From contig DATNCY010000378.1 in NCBI GenBank assembly GCA_035553375.1, positions 12,090 to 76,089 of the forward strand: a stretch of DNA of 64,000 nt, in the 5' to 3' direction. The position numbers and the translations under genes were made by a program. Origin of the DNA: JAJPHU01 sp035553375. Lineage in GTDB: Bacteria; Planctomycetota; Planctomycetia; Gemmatales; Gemmataceae. Below are positions 46,391 to 55,381 of the stretch, one piece after another. The notes beneath the pieces are model-generated. The model did no database searches. It was given only the letters and a program-made list of their open reading frames with translations, and was not told the origin of the DNA. Every line of letters begins with the position of its first letter. Position 1 is the first letter of the stretch.

Positions 46391-46554
46391 ACATTTTTCA
46401 CCATTTTTCAGATTTGAACCAGGCTTTTTCTGGGAGCGTCAATCGGCGAGATCGGTGCCACGGGCGACTTGTCGTGCCTCGGAGCGTATACTAGCCTTGT
46501 GCCATTGGAGCAAACCGTTGCCTCGAATCGCTCACCCCAACGGAAGGTCAATCC

Positions 46555-48147
46555 ATGACCGACCACCCGTTCACGCCCGGACAGATGCCCGCGCCCGCAA
46601 CGAAGCTGGAGACTCCACGCACCCGGCGCGCCTGGCTCGCACGCACGCACCAGGCGCTGCTCGCTCCCGTCCACACGCTTATCGAGTTGGCCGGCATGAT
46701 GCTCGCCGACGCCCGCGAGCGCGGCCAGGAAGAATTTCGCGACGACCTCGAAAAAATCCACACGGCCGGCCGGGCCTTGCTGGCACGCTTTCACGATCTG
46801 CTGCATCCGACCGGCGAGGCGACCGTCGAACTGGATACGCTGCGGCTACTACGCCACGAACTGCGCACGCCGCTGACGCACATTATCGGCTACTGTGAAT
46901 TGTGGCTGGAGGATGCTGAAGCGTTCTTTCTCGATAGCTTTCTCGCCGACCTCCGCGAAGTACACGGTCTGGGCAAACAGACGCTCGCCCGCCTCGATGA
47001 AATCGTCCGACTGGTCGAACACGCCGGCGAGACAGACCTGAATCGCGCTCCGGAACCGGTGGCCGCGCCACCCCGACCGCAACCGCCCCGCGCGGTGAGA
47101 CGCGGTGAGACAGGAGCCGTACTCGTCGTGGACGACGATGCCAACAATCGCGATCTGTTGAGCCGCTTTCTCCGCCGTGAGGGGCACTTCGTTTCTTGCG
47201 CCGCCGACGCTCGGCAAGCCATGACCATGATCGCCTCACACCTGTTCGATCTGATCCTACTTGACATCCTCATGCCGGACAGCAATGGCGTGCAAACGCT
47301 GGCGATGCTCAAGGCCGACGAGCGCTACCGGCATCTGCCGGTCATCATGATCTCGGCCTACGACGAGATGGATATTGCCGTGCGCTGCATCGAGATGGGT
47401 GCCGAGGATTATTTGCCCAAGCCGTTCAACCCCGTGCTATTGAAAGCCCGCGTCAGTGCCGGCCTGGAAAAAAAACGGTTGCGCGATCGCGAAGTGCTAT
47501 TCGTGCAACAGATTCAGCAGGAAAAGAAACGATCTGACGAACTGCTGCACGTCATCTTCCCTGACGAGATTGTCCGCGAATTAAAAACGACCAGCATTGT
47601 TCGGCCGCGGCGCTTCGATAATGTGGCCGTGCTTTTTTGCGACATCGCCGATTTCACGCCATTCTGCGATGGCCATGAGCCGGAAGAGGTCGTGTGGCAC
47701 TTGCAGGAGTTGATCGAAATCTGGGAACGCATCGCGGCGCGGCATCACGTCGAGAAGATCAAGACGATCGGCGATGCCTTCATGGCGGCGGCTGGATTGC
47801 TGGAACGGCCAGCCGACCATCCGGTGCTGCACTGTGTGCGTTGTGGTTTGGAGATGATTGCGGCGACACGGTCGTTGCCGCTGCCGTGGGCCGTGCGCGT
47901 CGGCATTCACTTCGGGTCGGTGGTGGCCGGAGTGATCGGCTGCCGTCATTACCTGTTCGATCTGTGGGGCGACACGGTGAACACGGCCGCGCGAATGGAA
48001 AGTCACGGCATCCCCGGCTCGGTGACGCTGAGCGAACCGGCCTGGCAGCAAGTCGCCGCCCATTGTCACGGCGAACCGCTTGGCCGCATCGACATCAAGG
48101 GCAAAGGACCGATGGAAATGATCCGCGTCGATCGCTTGCGGATGTGA
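46555..48147 (+). CDS. HisKA-like / receiver / class III nucleotide cyclase
   Basis: 530 residues. Residues ~30-85 and ~95-155 are two HisKA-like helical hairpins; the second has His101 in LLRHELRTPL. There is no HATPase domain. A receiver follows (about 187-305; VVDDDANN, Asp237 in LILLDILMPDSNG, YLPKPFNP), then a class III cyclase catalytic domain (about 350-530) with metal ligands Asp363 (FCDIADFTPF) and Asp407 (KIKTIGDAFMA), and LWGDTVNTAARMES. It should make cAMP or cGMP when its receiver is phosphorylated. Lack of the ATPase means phosphate must come from another kinase. Confidence 0.9.
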   Translation: MTDHPFTPGQMPAPATKLETPRTRRAWLARTHQALLAPVHTLIELAGMMLADARERGQEEFRDDLEKIHTAGRALLARFHDLLHPTGEATVELDTLRLLRHELRTPLTHIIGYCELWLEDAEAFFLDSFLADLREVHGLGKQTLARLDEIVRLVEHAGETDLNRAPEPVAAPPRPQPPRAVRRGETGAVLVVDDDANNRDLLSRFLRREGHFVSCAADARQAMTMIASHLFDLILLDILMPDSNGVQTLAMLKADERYRHLPVIMISAYDEMDIAVRCIEMGAEDYLPKPFNPVLLKARVSAGLEKKRLRDREVLFVQQIQQEKKRSDELLHVIFPDEIVRELKTTSIVRPRRFDNVAVLFCDIADFTPFCDGHEPEEVVWHLQELIEIWERIAARHHVEKIKTIGDAFMAAAGLLERPADHPVLHCVRCGLEMIAATRSLPLPWAVRVGIHFGSVVAGVIGCRHYLFDLWGDTVNTAARMESHGIPGSVTLSEPAWQQVAAHCHGEPLGRIDIKGKGPMEMIRVDRLRM

Positions 48148-48157
48148 GCGTTTCAGT

Positions 48158-48220
48158 CAACTAGCCCAGAGCGCCAGCGATGGGTTGCGACAACCCATCG
48201 CTGGCGTTTCGGGCTAGTTG
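48158..48220. repeat. Type-B palindrome between convergent genes
   Basis: Left arm 48158-48187 (CAACTAGCCCAGAGCGCCAG and on) pairs with 48191-48220, two to three mismatches in the middle. The outer CAACTAG/CTAGTTG is locus-specific and complementary. It lies between the convergent cyclase and thioredoxin-like genes. Confidence 0.85.
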
Positions 48221-48245
48221 ATTGAGACAACAATCGCCGCTGGGC

Positions 48246-48806
48246 TTATTTCTCGGGCAGGATCTTGGTGACGTCCTTGGTGATGGCGTCGAGATCCTTG
48301 TCCTTCAGTTCGCCCTTCTTGAAGGCGTAGTTGGCCTTGACGGTGCGGTCGGTATAGAGGACGACGGTGATGTCGGCGTCCTTGGAGACGTGGTAACCCT
48401 TGGGGCCGGCCGGGTTGTCGATGCTGAGGATGACTTTCTTCAGCTTGGCGCTGTCCGCGACCGACTTCAGTTCCTTGTCCAGTCCTTCCTTATCGCTGAG
48501 GAAGACGACGAAGCTGCCCATTTTGCAATCGCTGTGCTTGGCGGTGCAGGCGTCCAGCTTCTTGATGAGCTTGGTCACTTCCGGCGTGACTTCCCGCGCG
48601 AAGACCATGGCCACGGGATTGCTGCCGTTCGAGCAGAACAGGCAATTCTTTTCACCTGCCCGTTCGCCATTGATGTTCAGCGGATGGAACGGGCCAGGAA
48701 CTTTCTGGTTCACCTGGGGGCCTGACTTCAGCGCTCCAGCGGCGAACACCGCGCCGGCCAACAAGGTGCAGCTAAGGCTCAATCCAACGATCCGGTGCAT
48801 CTTCAT
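48246..48806 (-). CDS. Secreted thioredoxin-like protein of unknown function
   Basis: 186 residues. Signal peptide (RIVGLSLSCTLLAGAVFAAG). After it, EKNCLFCSNGSNPVAMVFAR with Cys55-x2-Cys58 looks like a modified thioredoxin-fold active site, and another Cys pair occurs at TAKHSDCK. The middle SFVVFLSDKEGLDKELKSVA and DITVVLYTDRTVKANYAF agree with a thioredoxin-like beta-alpha pattern. Probably a periplasmic redox or metal-binding protein. Transcribed convergently to the cyclase gene; next minus-strand neighbour starts 121 nt further. Confidence 0.72.
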   Translation of the reverse strand: MKMHRIVGLSLSCTLLAGAVFAAGALKSGPQVNQKVPGPFHPLNINGERAGEKNCLFCSNGSNPVAMVFAREVTPEVTKLIKKLDACTAKHSDCKMGSFVVFLSDKEGLDKELKSVADSAKLKKVILSIDNPAGPKGYHVSKDADITVVLYTDRTVKANYAFKKGELKDKDLDAITKDVTKILPEK

Positions 48807-48881
48807 ACGTTACCTTCTCCTGTGGGCGATAACCAAACGAATAAGGTTTGTGAGGCTGGAAAGCCCCACACCCAAACAAAT

Positions 48882-48909
48882 CGATCCCGGCGTCTAGACG
48901 CCGGGATCG
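48882..48909. repeat. 28-nt perfect palindrome without loop
   Basis: CGATCCCGGCGTCTAGACGC and CGGGATCG form an uninterrupted palindrome centred on TCTAGA. It lies between two minus-strand genes, 19 nt downstream of the one ending at 48929. Confidence 0.85.
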
Positions 48910-48928
48910 GGCGAGCTATTCAATTTCC

Positions 48929-50020
48929 TTATTTCGCGGCGCTTTTTTCGAGCTGTTTGAAGTAGGCTTCGATGGCATCGCGGTACTTGGCGGGCATGCC
49001 GCGCGTCAGATCGGTCATGGCCTTGGCGCGTTCACGCTCAGGCAGTTTGCCCCATACGTCCGCGTACTCCTTGAACTTCTTCATGTCGATCTCGCCCTTA
49101 CCGGGAGGAGCGCTCGGCAAAACGCTGTCGCTGGCAGGATTGGAAGATTTGTTGCCGCTGGGCAGACCAGGCGAACCGCCGCCGCTGGGACAAGCGCCGC
49201 CGTTACCCTGGCCGGAGCCTTTCATCTTGTTTTCGATCTCTTTGATTTTCTCATCGAGTTTGACGAGAACCTCGCGCTGCATGGCGCGGGTCTTGGGTCC
49301 GCCGCGTGTCAGGTCGAGGCGATCCTTGATGACGCCCATCTTACGAGCGATCCAATCGAGATCCTTATCCTGCCACGTCACCATGTCGTAGTGCATTAGC
49401 ACGCCGACCATGCGATAGCGCGCCGGCGCATCGACCACATCCAAGAGCAGCCGATCGATCGAATCGTCGGCCTCGTTCTTCATCATCAGGGCATGCTCGG
49501 TCACAGCCCGATGGAAGAAGTAAGCGGCCGGCTCAACCACATCTTCACCTTGAACGCTCTTGAATGCCTCCAATGCTTCGTCGAAGACCTTGCGGCTGGT
49601 GAGCGCCTTGGCGTAGGCCAAACCCAGATTGGCGCGGAAGAAGACCGGCAGTTTCTGATCCTTGACGAGGTTGGGCACACTCGTCGGCGCCGGCGTCTCG
49701 GGATCGCGCGCTTCTTTCAGAAGCTGGGCCACGGCAGGATTGCCCAGCGCGAAGGTATCGACCACCTTATCGAGCAAGGGTCGATCACTCGCCCACACTG
49801 CGTCAAATGCTTTCTGAGTTGCCGCGTCGGTTTTTTGGGTGTCCTTCAACCAGGCTTGAGCCTGAGTGCGGACGGCATCCGCAGCCGGCGTGCGCAGCGC
49901 GCCAAAGGAGGGCAGATCCTTCACGGGTTTTCTGGCCGCGTCGTCGGCCAGCAGCGGCGCACTTCCCAGGAGAACCAGCGAGAGCGAACAAAGGGACGCT
50001 CGGACCTTCCAGCGGAACAT
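48929..50020 (-). CDS. Secreted helical protein, unknown function
   Basis: 363 residues. N-terminal signal peptide (ASLCSLSLVLLGSAPLLA). The body is helical with TPR-like stretches (FRANLGLAYAKALTSRKVFD, EALEAFKSVQGEDVVEPAAY) and an YFFHRAVTEHALMMK segment. A low-complexity Gly/Ser/Pro linker follows (SGQGNGGACPSGGGSPGLPS), then a C-terminal helix pair KLPERERAKAMTDLTRGMPA resembling planctomycete-specific tails. No enzyme motif. It sits 33 nt behind the TlpA-like gene and may be in the same transcript. Confidence 0.72.
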   Translation of the reverse strand: MFRWKVRASLCSLSLVLLGSAPLLADDAARKPVKDLPSFGALRTPAADAVRTQAQAWLKDTQKTDAATQKAFDAVWASDRPLLDKVVDTFALGNPAVAQLLKEARDPETPAPTSVPNLVKDQKLPVFFRANLGLAYAKALTSRKVFDEALEAFKSVQGEDVVEPAAYFFHRAVTEHALMMKNEADDSIDRLLLDVVDAPARYRMVGVLMHYDMVTWQDKDLDWIARKMGVIKDRLDLTRGGPKTRAMQREVLVKLDEKIKEIENKMKGSGQGNGGACPSGGGSPGLPSGNKSSNPASDSVLPSAPPGKGEIDMKKFKEYADVWGKLPERERAKAMTDLTRGMPAKYRDAIEAYFKQLEKSAAK

Positions 50021-50053
50021 AGATGTTCTCCGATCGTTGCGGATGTCGCGCTG

Positions 50054-50599
50054 TCACGATGATTGCGCGAGGAGTTTCTGAATCAGTGTCTTTACGTCTT
50101 CATAGGACCAGGGCTTGTCCTCGTTTTCGCTATCGAACTTACCGGCACGTTTGCCCTGGCGATCGAACACAAACACGGCCGGCGGTCCCGTAATCTTCCA
50201 CCGTTCCTGCCAGACAGTCGCCTTCTCGTCGAGCCAGAAGTTGGAAAAGGCCGCGTTCGCCTTCTTCAGAAACTTCAAGGCGGCATCCTTCCGTTCCGGC
50301 TGATCCAGAGAAACCGACATGCACACCAATCCCTTGTCCGCGTACTGCCGGTGCAATTCGACGAGATTATGAAACTCCCGCTTGCACGGAATGCAGAAAT
50401 TCGCCCACACGTCAATCACGACGACCTTGCCGCGTTGAGCGCGAACCGCGTTGCCAAGGTCGGCGTACTTGACCGCTTTCAACTCGATACTGTTTTCGCC
50501 AGCGGGCGCACCGGCATCGGCTGGAAGTAAGACGAGCCAGCCCGTGAAAACCATCAGGAGAATCCCCACGATGATACGTGCCATCCCAGGCATACTCAT
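50054..50599 (-). CDS. TlpA/ResA-like thioredoxin, membrane-anchored or secreted
   Basis: 181 residues. N-terminal hydrophobic helix (IIVGILLMVFTGWLVLL), then a thioredoxin domain with the active site Cys69-Ile-Pro-Cys72 in VIDVWANFCIPCKREF, VCMSVSLDQPE and the cis-proline region ITGPPAVFVFD. TlpA-type proteins reduce disulfides in the envelope, often for cytochrome c maturation, which fits a host with many c-type heme proteins. Start could also be Met7 at 50581. Likely cotranscribed with the secreted helical protein. Confidence 0.9.
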   Translation of the reverse strand: MSMPGMARIIVGILLMVFTGWLVLLPADAGAPAGENSIELKAVKYADLGNAVRAQRGKVVVIDVWANFCIPCKREFHNLVELHRQYADKGLVCMSVSLDQPERKDAALKFLKKANAAFSNFWLDEKATVWQERWKITGPPAVFVFDRQGKRAGKFDSENEDKPWSYEDVKTLIQKLLAQSS

Positions 50600-50980
50600 A
50601 TCCTCTTTCAGCTATCCGCTGCCCGTTTGGCCTAAAGGAGACGCTTGTGGTCGGAGATTGCGAAGACGAAAGGAGCCGCGATGGGAAAAAGAGTTTCAGC
50701 GTTGATATACGGCTCAAAATACATGGTAGGTCTCACGGACCATTCAATCTCTTCACATGGTAAAGAGACGCTACGCCGGCCGTCAAGCGCAAATGCAACC
50801 GCGCATCTCCACAAGTCTCCTCTTCTGGCTGGACGCTTCCTCCTCCGCGATTATTCACGGCTTCATTGTGTCAGGTGCCTGACGCCGTGGCTTTGTCTCG
50901 TGGGAATAAATGCCCGCTGTCGTGGATCAAAGTAAAAGCGTAGTGTCCACTAACTTTGGCACATGCCAGGGAGACCAGCG
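50600..50980. other. Intergenic space, no gene supported
   Basis: 381 nt between the divergent TlpA-like and DUF2784 genes. Short open frames exist but have low-complexity translations without ribosome binding sites or family features. Composition is less GC-rich. It presumably holds both promoters; no clear motif was recognised. Confidence 0.6.
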
Positions 50981-51400
50981 ATGGGGTACGGCATTCTCGC
51001 GGATGGGATGGTGGCAATCCATGTAGCCTACGTGAGTTATGTGGTACTGGGTCAGTTGGCGATCTGGCTGGGGCTTGCGCTGGGCTGGCGGTGGGTGCGC
51101 AATCCGTGGTTCCGCTGGACGCATCTGATTATGATCGCCATCGTGGCGGGCGAAGCGCTGCTGGACATCACCTGCCCACTGACCCGCTGGGAGGGCGATT
51201 TGCGCCGGTTAGCCGGGCAACCGACGAGCGGAGAGTCGTTCGTGGGCCGTCTGCTGCATAGCCTCATCTTCGTGAACTGGTCGCCGTGGGTCATTAACTG
51301 TCTGCATGTCGGTTTCGCGTTACTGGTACTTGGTACATTTGTGCTGGCACCTCCTCGACGAGCCGCGGCGCTTGCCGGCCGTGCGGACAGACGCTCTTGA
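50981..51400 (+). CDS. DUF2784 membrane protein
   Basis: 139 residues from the ATG at 50981 (GGGAGACC upstream; an in-frame ATG at 50963 is alternative). Three to four hydrophobic helices: ADGMVAIHVAYVSYVVLGQL, HLIMIAIVAGEALLDI, LLHSLIFVNWSPWVI and LHVGFALLVLGTFVLA. TCPLTRWEGDLRRLAG is the family signature. Function unknown. Its 3' 349 nt are overlapped on the other strand by the end of the large kinase frame. Confidence 0.85.
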   Translation: MGYGILADGMVAIHVAYVSYVVLGQLAIWLGLALGWRWVRNPWFRWTHLIMIAIVAGEALLDITCPLTRWEGDLRRLAGQPTSGESFVGRLLHSLIFVNWSPWVINCLHVGFALLVLGTFVLAPPRRAAALAGRADRRS

Positions 51401-54400
51401 TCGCCATAAAGCTCCTCATACGCTTCCGAGTTTATCGGGTGATCCTTCTTTGGGAGAGGGGGGTGTTTCTCCAACTCGCGGATCAGTTCACGAAAGTCGT
51501 CGCGCGCACGCAGCGGATCGAATATCTTATCTTTTTGCAAGCGGGCGACATCGCGGAAACCACGAGTCGCTGCCCGGCGCAGTGCGGCGAGCGTCTCATG
51601 GAGGCAGGTATCTCGTTCCGCCCGCTCGTCGGCCGTCAGGTCCGACTTGGCATCACCAATCTTGGCGGCGACAGCCGCCAGATCGTGCGCCACCCGAAAC
51701 TGTTCCTCGGCATCGTCCGGCCACAGCTTCGACCGCTCGCGCACGAGGTCGGCGGCGGTGCGCGTGTGCCCTAGGCGCAACTCGGCCTCAGTCAGCGTGG
51801 CCAGGGCGTGCGTCAGCGTTTCTCGATACGAGCGGATGCCCGAAGCGCGATGCACGGCGAGCCGAGCGTGATTGAGAGCTTCATGCAGCAGCGGAGGCAC
51901 TTCCTCAGGATGATTCATCGCCATGCGGTTCCAGCCGAGGTTGTTGAGCGTTCGCACCAGATCCTCGCGATATTCCAGGTTGTCGGCATCGAGGCGGACC
52001 AGTCCCTCTTGCAGTTCGCGCGCGCGCTGATACGACTTCTGCTCTTGCGGTCGATGCTTAAGCATGCCGTGGATGGCGGCGACGTTGAAGAGACTCCAAC
52101 TCAACTCGCGGCGTAGACCGGGCGAACCAGGATCGAGACGGTGCATCTTCTCCTGAAGGTCACGAGCCTGCTGATGATGGTCCAGCGCCTCTTCCAGCCG
52201 ATTGGCCGCGCGGTCGAAGAAGCCGAGCAGACGATGACTGGAGGCCAGTTCGGCCTGGTAACGGATGACGAGAGGATGGTCGTGGGCGAGGCGTTGGCGG
52301 ATGGCGAATGCGTGCTTGCAAACCTCGTAGGCTTCGGTCGTCCGGTGAACGTCGCGCAGGGCCGTGCAGAGATTTTGCAGGCAAGCGCCCAAGTTGGCCT
52401 GCGCGTTGGCGTCACCCGGCGCTGTGCGGGCCAGCCCCTCCCGAAGCCGGGAGGCGCGCTCCAGCAGCGCCACCGCGTCGATTGTGCCGCCGAACTGCCG
52501 GGCACGCATCGAGGCGTAGTTGCTCAGCGTGGATGCCAGGCTCGATTGCAGGAAGCGATGATTCGGCTTCTCCTTCAACAGTTCCTCTTGCAAGTCCTGA
52601 GCTTGTCGATACTCGTCGCGCGCCTGGTCCAATCGACCGCGCTGTTGACACGCCCAACCGAGATTGCTGCGCGTCAGTGCCAGCCCGGCCCGCAGATCCC
52701 AGTCGTCGGGATGCCGAGCCAGGAAGCGCTGATACATGCCGCAGGCTTCCTTGAGACGAGCCAGAGTATCTTCGGTTCTGTCTTGTAGCGCGGCCGTGTC
52801 ATTGAGGATACCGCCGAGTTTACGCTGCAACTCGAGATTATCGGGGTCGCCGCCCTGGAGGTCGCGGTAGATAGCCAGGGCCTTTTCGCGAGCGGCGCGG
52901 CCTTCCGCCTTGGAGCCGATGGCCTCGTGGACCGTGGCAATACTCAGATAGGTATCGGCCAATTCACGGCGCAAAGCGGGATCGTCGCCGCGCTGGCGGA
53001 GAAAGGTATCGTAGTAGGTCAGCGCGCTCTTCAGCAGTGACCGCCGAAGCGGTTGCAGGCGCGGTGTGTCCCGTAACTCACCGCTGACGCGACGGCAAAA
53101 GTCGTGGACAGCCTGGTGTGCCAGATGAAAGCTGGCCTGGGAATCCTTGAGATGATGCTCGGCATTCTGACGGTGACGCTCGGCTTCGTTCCGCGCCATA
53201 CGTGCCTTATCGCGTTCCTCTTCGGCCAGACGGCGTTGAGCGTCCGTGTGGCGAGCGCTATCCTCGGCACGCAACCACAACAATGTCACCAGCGGGACGG
53301 CGATGCTGACAGCCAGGAGCAGCGCCAGCGCCAAAGAAGAGACAACCGGCTGGCGTCGCGCCCTGCGCCATGCCCGCGCCAACGGGCCGACAGGCCGCGC
53401 CAGGATGGGTTCGCCCTTGAGAAAGCGGCGCAGGTCGTCCGCCAATTCGTGAGCGCTGACATAGCGGCGTGCCGGCTCCTTTTGCAGACATTTCAGACAG
53501 ATTGTTTCCAGATCGCGATCGACCGCTCGATGGAGCAGGCGCGGGCGTATCGGCTCCTGCTCAAGCACTTGCCGCACGGTGTCAAGTGGCGTGGCTCCCT
53601 TGAAGGGAGGGCAGCCGGTCAACATCTCGTAAAGGATGGCTCCCAGGCCATACACATCAGCGGCGGTAGTGACGGCGCCAGGCGAACCGGATGCCTGCTC
53701 GGGCGCCATGTAGCTGGGTGTGCCGACGATGGCTCCCGTGTGCGTCATGGCCTGCGGTAAGGGGAGAGTGGCTGCCGAGGAGAGGCTGCCCCGCGACGCC
53801 GGTTCTTCCGACCAGCCCAGACGCGGAGCGCGCTTGGCCAGGCCAAAGTCGGTAATCATCGGAATGCCGAACGGCGAAGTGTGTTGTCTTTCACTTGGTA
53901 TTCCGCCTTCAGCATTCGGCATGGACAGGAGAATGTTGGCGGGCTTAAGGTCGCGGTGAAGAATGCCTCGCTGATGGGCGTAGTGAACGGCGTCGGCAAG
54001 GGTGGCCAACAACGCGGCGGGTTCCCGGTTCGCGGGTCGGCTGCCAAGGATCGCGAGTTGTTCCGCCAGACTGCCGCCCTCGACGAACTTCATGCTCAAG
54101 TAAGGATGGCCGTCGTGGGTGCCGACCTCGTGAATGGGCACGATGTTGGGATGGTCGAGATGAGCGGCGGACTCGGCTTCGGTGCGAAAGCGCCGCAGGT
54201 CGGCGGCCGACGCCCACGGCCCCGCCAACAGCATCTTGAGGGCGACAACGCGGCCCAGGCTCTTTTGCCATGCCTTGAAGACGACGCCCATCCCGCCGCG
54301 AGCGATCTCGGCGCGGATTTCGTAATCGCCGAAGTCACGGACCTTGTTCGGCTGGGCCACGGACGGCAACATCATGCGGAGTGGGGCGGCGAACCGATCG

Positions 54401-54567
54401 AGGCGATCCTGGTCGGCGAAGAAAGCGGCGAGGTCGCCGGCCAACTCGGGATGGCTGTCCATCAACGCTTCTCGTCCGGGGGCAACACCCTCCTTACGCG
54501 CTTGCAGATAAACAGCCAGCACTTCATCCAAACGCTGTTCGCGGTCCTGTTCAGTCGATGGCGGCAT
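51052..54567 (-). CDS. Ser/Thr protein kinase with TPR-rich C-terminus
   Basis: 1171 residues as the frame stands. Kinase domain at about 80-400: glycine loop ARGGMG, VALKML, HRDLKPANILL, DFGLA and GTPSYMAPEQASG. One membrane helix near 425-450 (SLALALLLAVSIAVPLVTLL), a short coiled coil, then TPR units (ALTYYDTFLRQRGDDPALRR, DEYRQAQDLQEELLKEKPNH). The recognisable protein ends near LEKHPPLPKKD; the last ~120 residues lie antisense to the DUF2784 gene, are low in conserved features, and may result from loss of the original stop. Starts 3 nt after the ECF sigma gene, the usual planctomycete sigma-kinase pair, and should phosphorylate that sigma factor or its partners. Confidence 0.9.
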   Translation of the reverse strand: MPPSTEQDREQRLDEVLAVYLQARKEGVAPGREALMDSHPELAGDLAAFFADQDRLDRFAAPLRMMLPSVAQPNKVRDFGDYEIRAEIARGGMGVVFKAWQKSLGRVVALKMLLAGPWASAADLRRFRTEAESAAHLDHPNIVPIHEVGTHDGHPYLSMKFVEGGSLAEQLAILGSRPANREPAALLATLADAVHYAHQRGILHRDLKPANILLSMPNAEGGIPSERQHTSPFGIPMITDFGLAKRAPRLGWSEEPASRGSLSSAATLPLPQAMTHTGAIVGTPSYMAPEQASGSPGAVTTAADVYGLGAILYEMLTGCPPFKGATPLDTVRQVLEQEPIRPRLLHRAVDRDLETICLKCLQKEPARRYVSAHELADDLRRFLKGEPILARPVGPLARAWRRARRQPVVSSLALALLLAVSIAVPLVTLLWLRAEDSARHTDAQRRLAEEERDKARMARNEAERHRQNAEHHLKDSQASFHLAHQAVHDFCRRVSGELRDTPRLQPLRRSLLKSALTYYDTFLRQRGDDPALRRELADTYLSIATVHEAIGSKAEGRAAREKALAIYRDLQGGDPDNLELQRKLGGILNDTAALQDRTEDTLARLKEACGMYQRFLARHPDDWDLRAGLALTRSNLGWACQQRGRLDQARDEYRQAQDLQEELLKEKPNHRFLQSSLASTLSNYASMRARQFGGTIDAVALLERASRLREGLARTAPGDANAQANLGACLQNLCTALRDVHRTTEAYEVCKHAFAIRQRLAHDHPLVIRYQAELASSHRLLGFFDRAANRLEEALDHHQQARDLQEKMHRLDPGSPGLRRELSWSLFNVAAIHGMLKHRPQEQKSYQRARELQEGLVRLDADNLEYREDLVRTLNNLGWNRMAMNHPEEVPPLLHEALNHARLAVHRASGIRSYRETLTHALATLTEAELRLGHTRTAADLVRERSKLWPDDAEEQFRVAHDLAAVAAKIGDAKSDLTADERAERDTCLHETLAALRRAATRGFRDVARLQKDKIFDPLRARDDFRELIRELEKHPPLPKKDHPINSEAYEELYGDQERLSARPASAAARRGGASTNVPSTSNAKPTCRQLMTHGDQFTKMRLCSRRPTNDSPLVGCPANRRKSPSQRVSGQVMSSSASPATMAIIIRCVQRNHGLRTHRQPSASPSQIAN

Positions 54568-54570
54568 GGC

Positions 54571-55134
54571 TCACTCTCGCGGGGGATCTTGCAGCAATGT
54601 TCGCAGGGTTTGCAGGCCGCGGCGCAGTAGACCGGCCACGGACGCCTCCGTGCGTTCCAGTTGCGCGGCGATCTCGGCGACGGAAACATCACGCAGATGA
54701 TGTAGTTCGACGACGGTTCGCTGATCCTCAGGCAGCCGCGCCAGTGCCCCCGCCAATTCCAACAGTTGCTCGTGCCGGGCGACGATCTCACTGGGTGACG
54801 ACTGCTCGGCCGCCAGCCACGCTTCCACTCGCGCCGACGACTCGCCGACCGCCTGTACCAGGTCGTGTTCCAGATCGAGTTCGCGCTGGAACTTGCGGGC
54901 GGCGTCGATCAAGAGGTTGGTCAAGATGCGCCGCAGCCAACTCGCCTCCTCGCCGCTCGTCCGCCCTCGGAACTGGTCGCGGTTCTGATAAGCTCGGACG
55001 AGCGTTTGCTGAACCACATCGGAAGCATCGAGTTTGCCGCGCAGCCGCGGATCGAGCTGCATACGGGCCAGCAGATGCAGATAATCGCGGTAGTCCTCCC
55101 AGGCTCGCGCGGAGGACTCGGCTTCATGCTGCAT
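54571..55134 (-). CDS. ECF-type RNA polymerase sigma factor
   Basis: 187 residues from the ATG at 55134. Region 2: LDASDVVQQTLVRAYQNRDQ with EEASWLRRILTNLLIDAARK; region 4: LPEDQRTVVELHHLRDVSVA and AQLERTEASVAGLLRRGLQT. This is the planctomycete ECF type that lies in front of large Ser/Thr kinases and is thought to be controlled by them. The kinase start follows its stop by 3 nt, so they are translated together. No anti-sigma factor is visible. Which promoters it reads is unknown. Confidence 0.92.
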   Translation of the reverse strand: MQHEAESSARAWEDYRDYLHLLARMQLDPRLRGKLDASDVVQQTLVRAYQNRDQFRGRTSGEEASWLRRILTNLLIDAARKFQRELDLEHDLVQAVGESSARVEAWLAAEQSSPSEIVARHEQLLELAGALARLPEDQRTVVELHHLRDVSVAEIAAQLERTEASVAGLLRRGLQTLRTLLQDPPRE

Positions 55135-55253
55135 CGAAACACCTAAAGAAAGAGACGGAACCCGCCAGCGCATCGACCGCGCGGTGTGCGATTTTGTTTC
55201 GCCGCCTGAGTGTATTGTCTCTGGCGGCGAAGATGGGGTCAACAAGAGCTAAA

Positions 55254-55347
55254 AGCTAGCGGACAAAACCTGCCAGCCCGCAGCGCCAGCAAGGGTAATT
55301 CAATCCCTTGCTGGCGCTGCGGGCTGGCGGGGTTTTGTCCGCTAGCT
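55254..55347. repeat. Type-A palindrome with 17-bp locus-specific outer arms
   Basis: AGCTAGCGGACAAAACC (55254-55270) pairs perfectly with GGTTTTGTCCGCTAGCT (55331-55347), around the shared core CCAGCCCGCAGCGCCAGC and its complement. It lies between the ketosynthase gene end and the sigma factor promoter region. Confidence 0.9.
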
Positions 55348-55381
55348 CTAAACACCGTGGATGCGGCCGGGACAAGATGGA

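Noticed and set aside
50645..50935. 96-codon open frame between TlpA-like and DUF2784 genes
   Set aside because: No ribosome binding site, unusual composition and no recognised domain.
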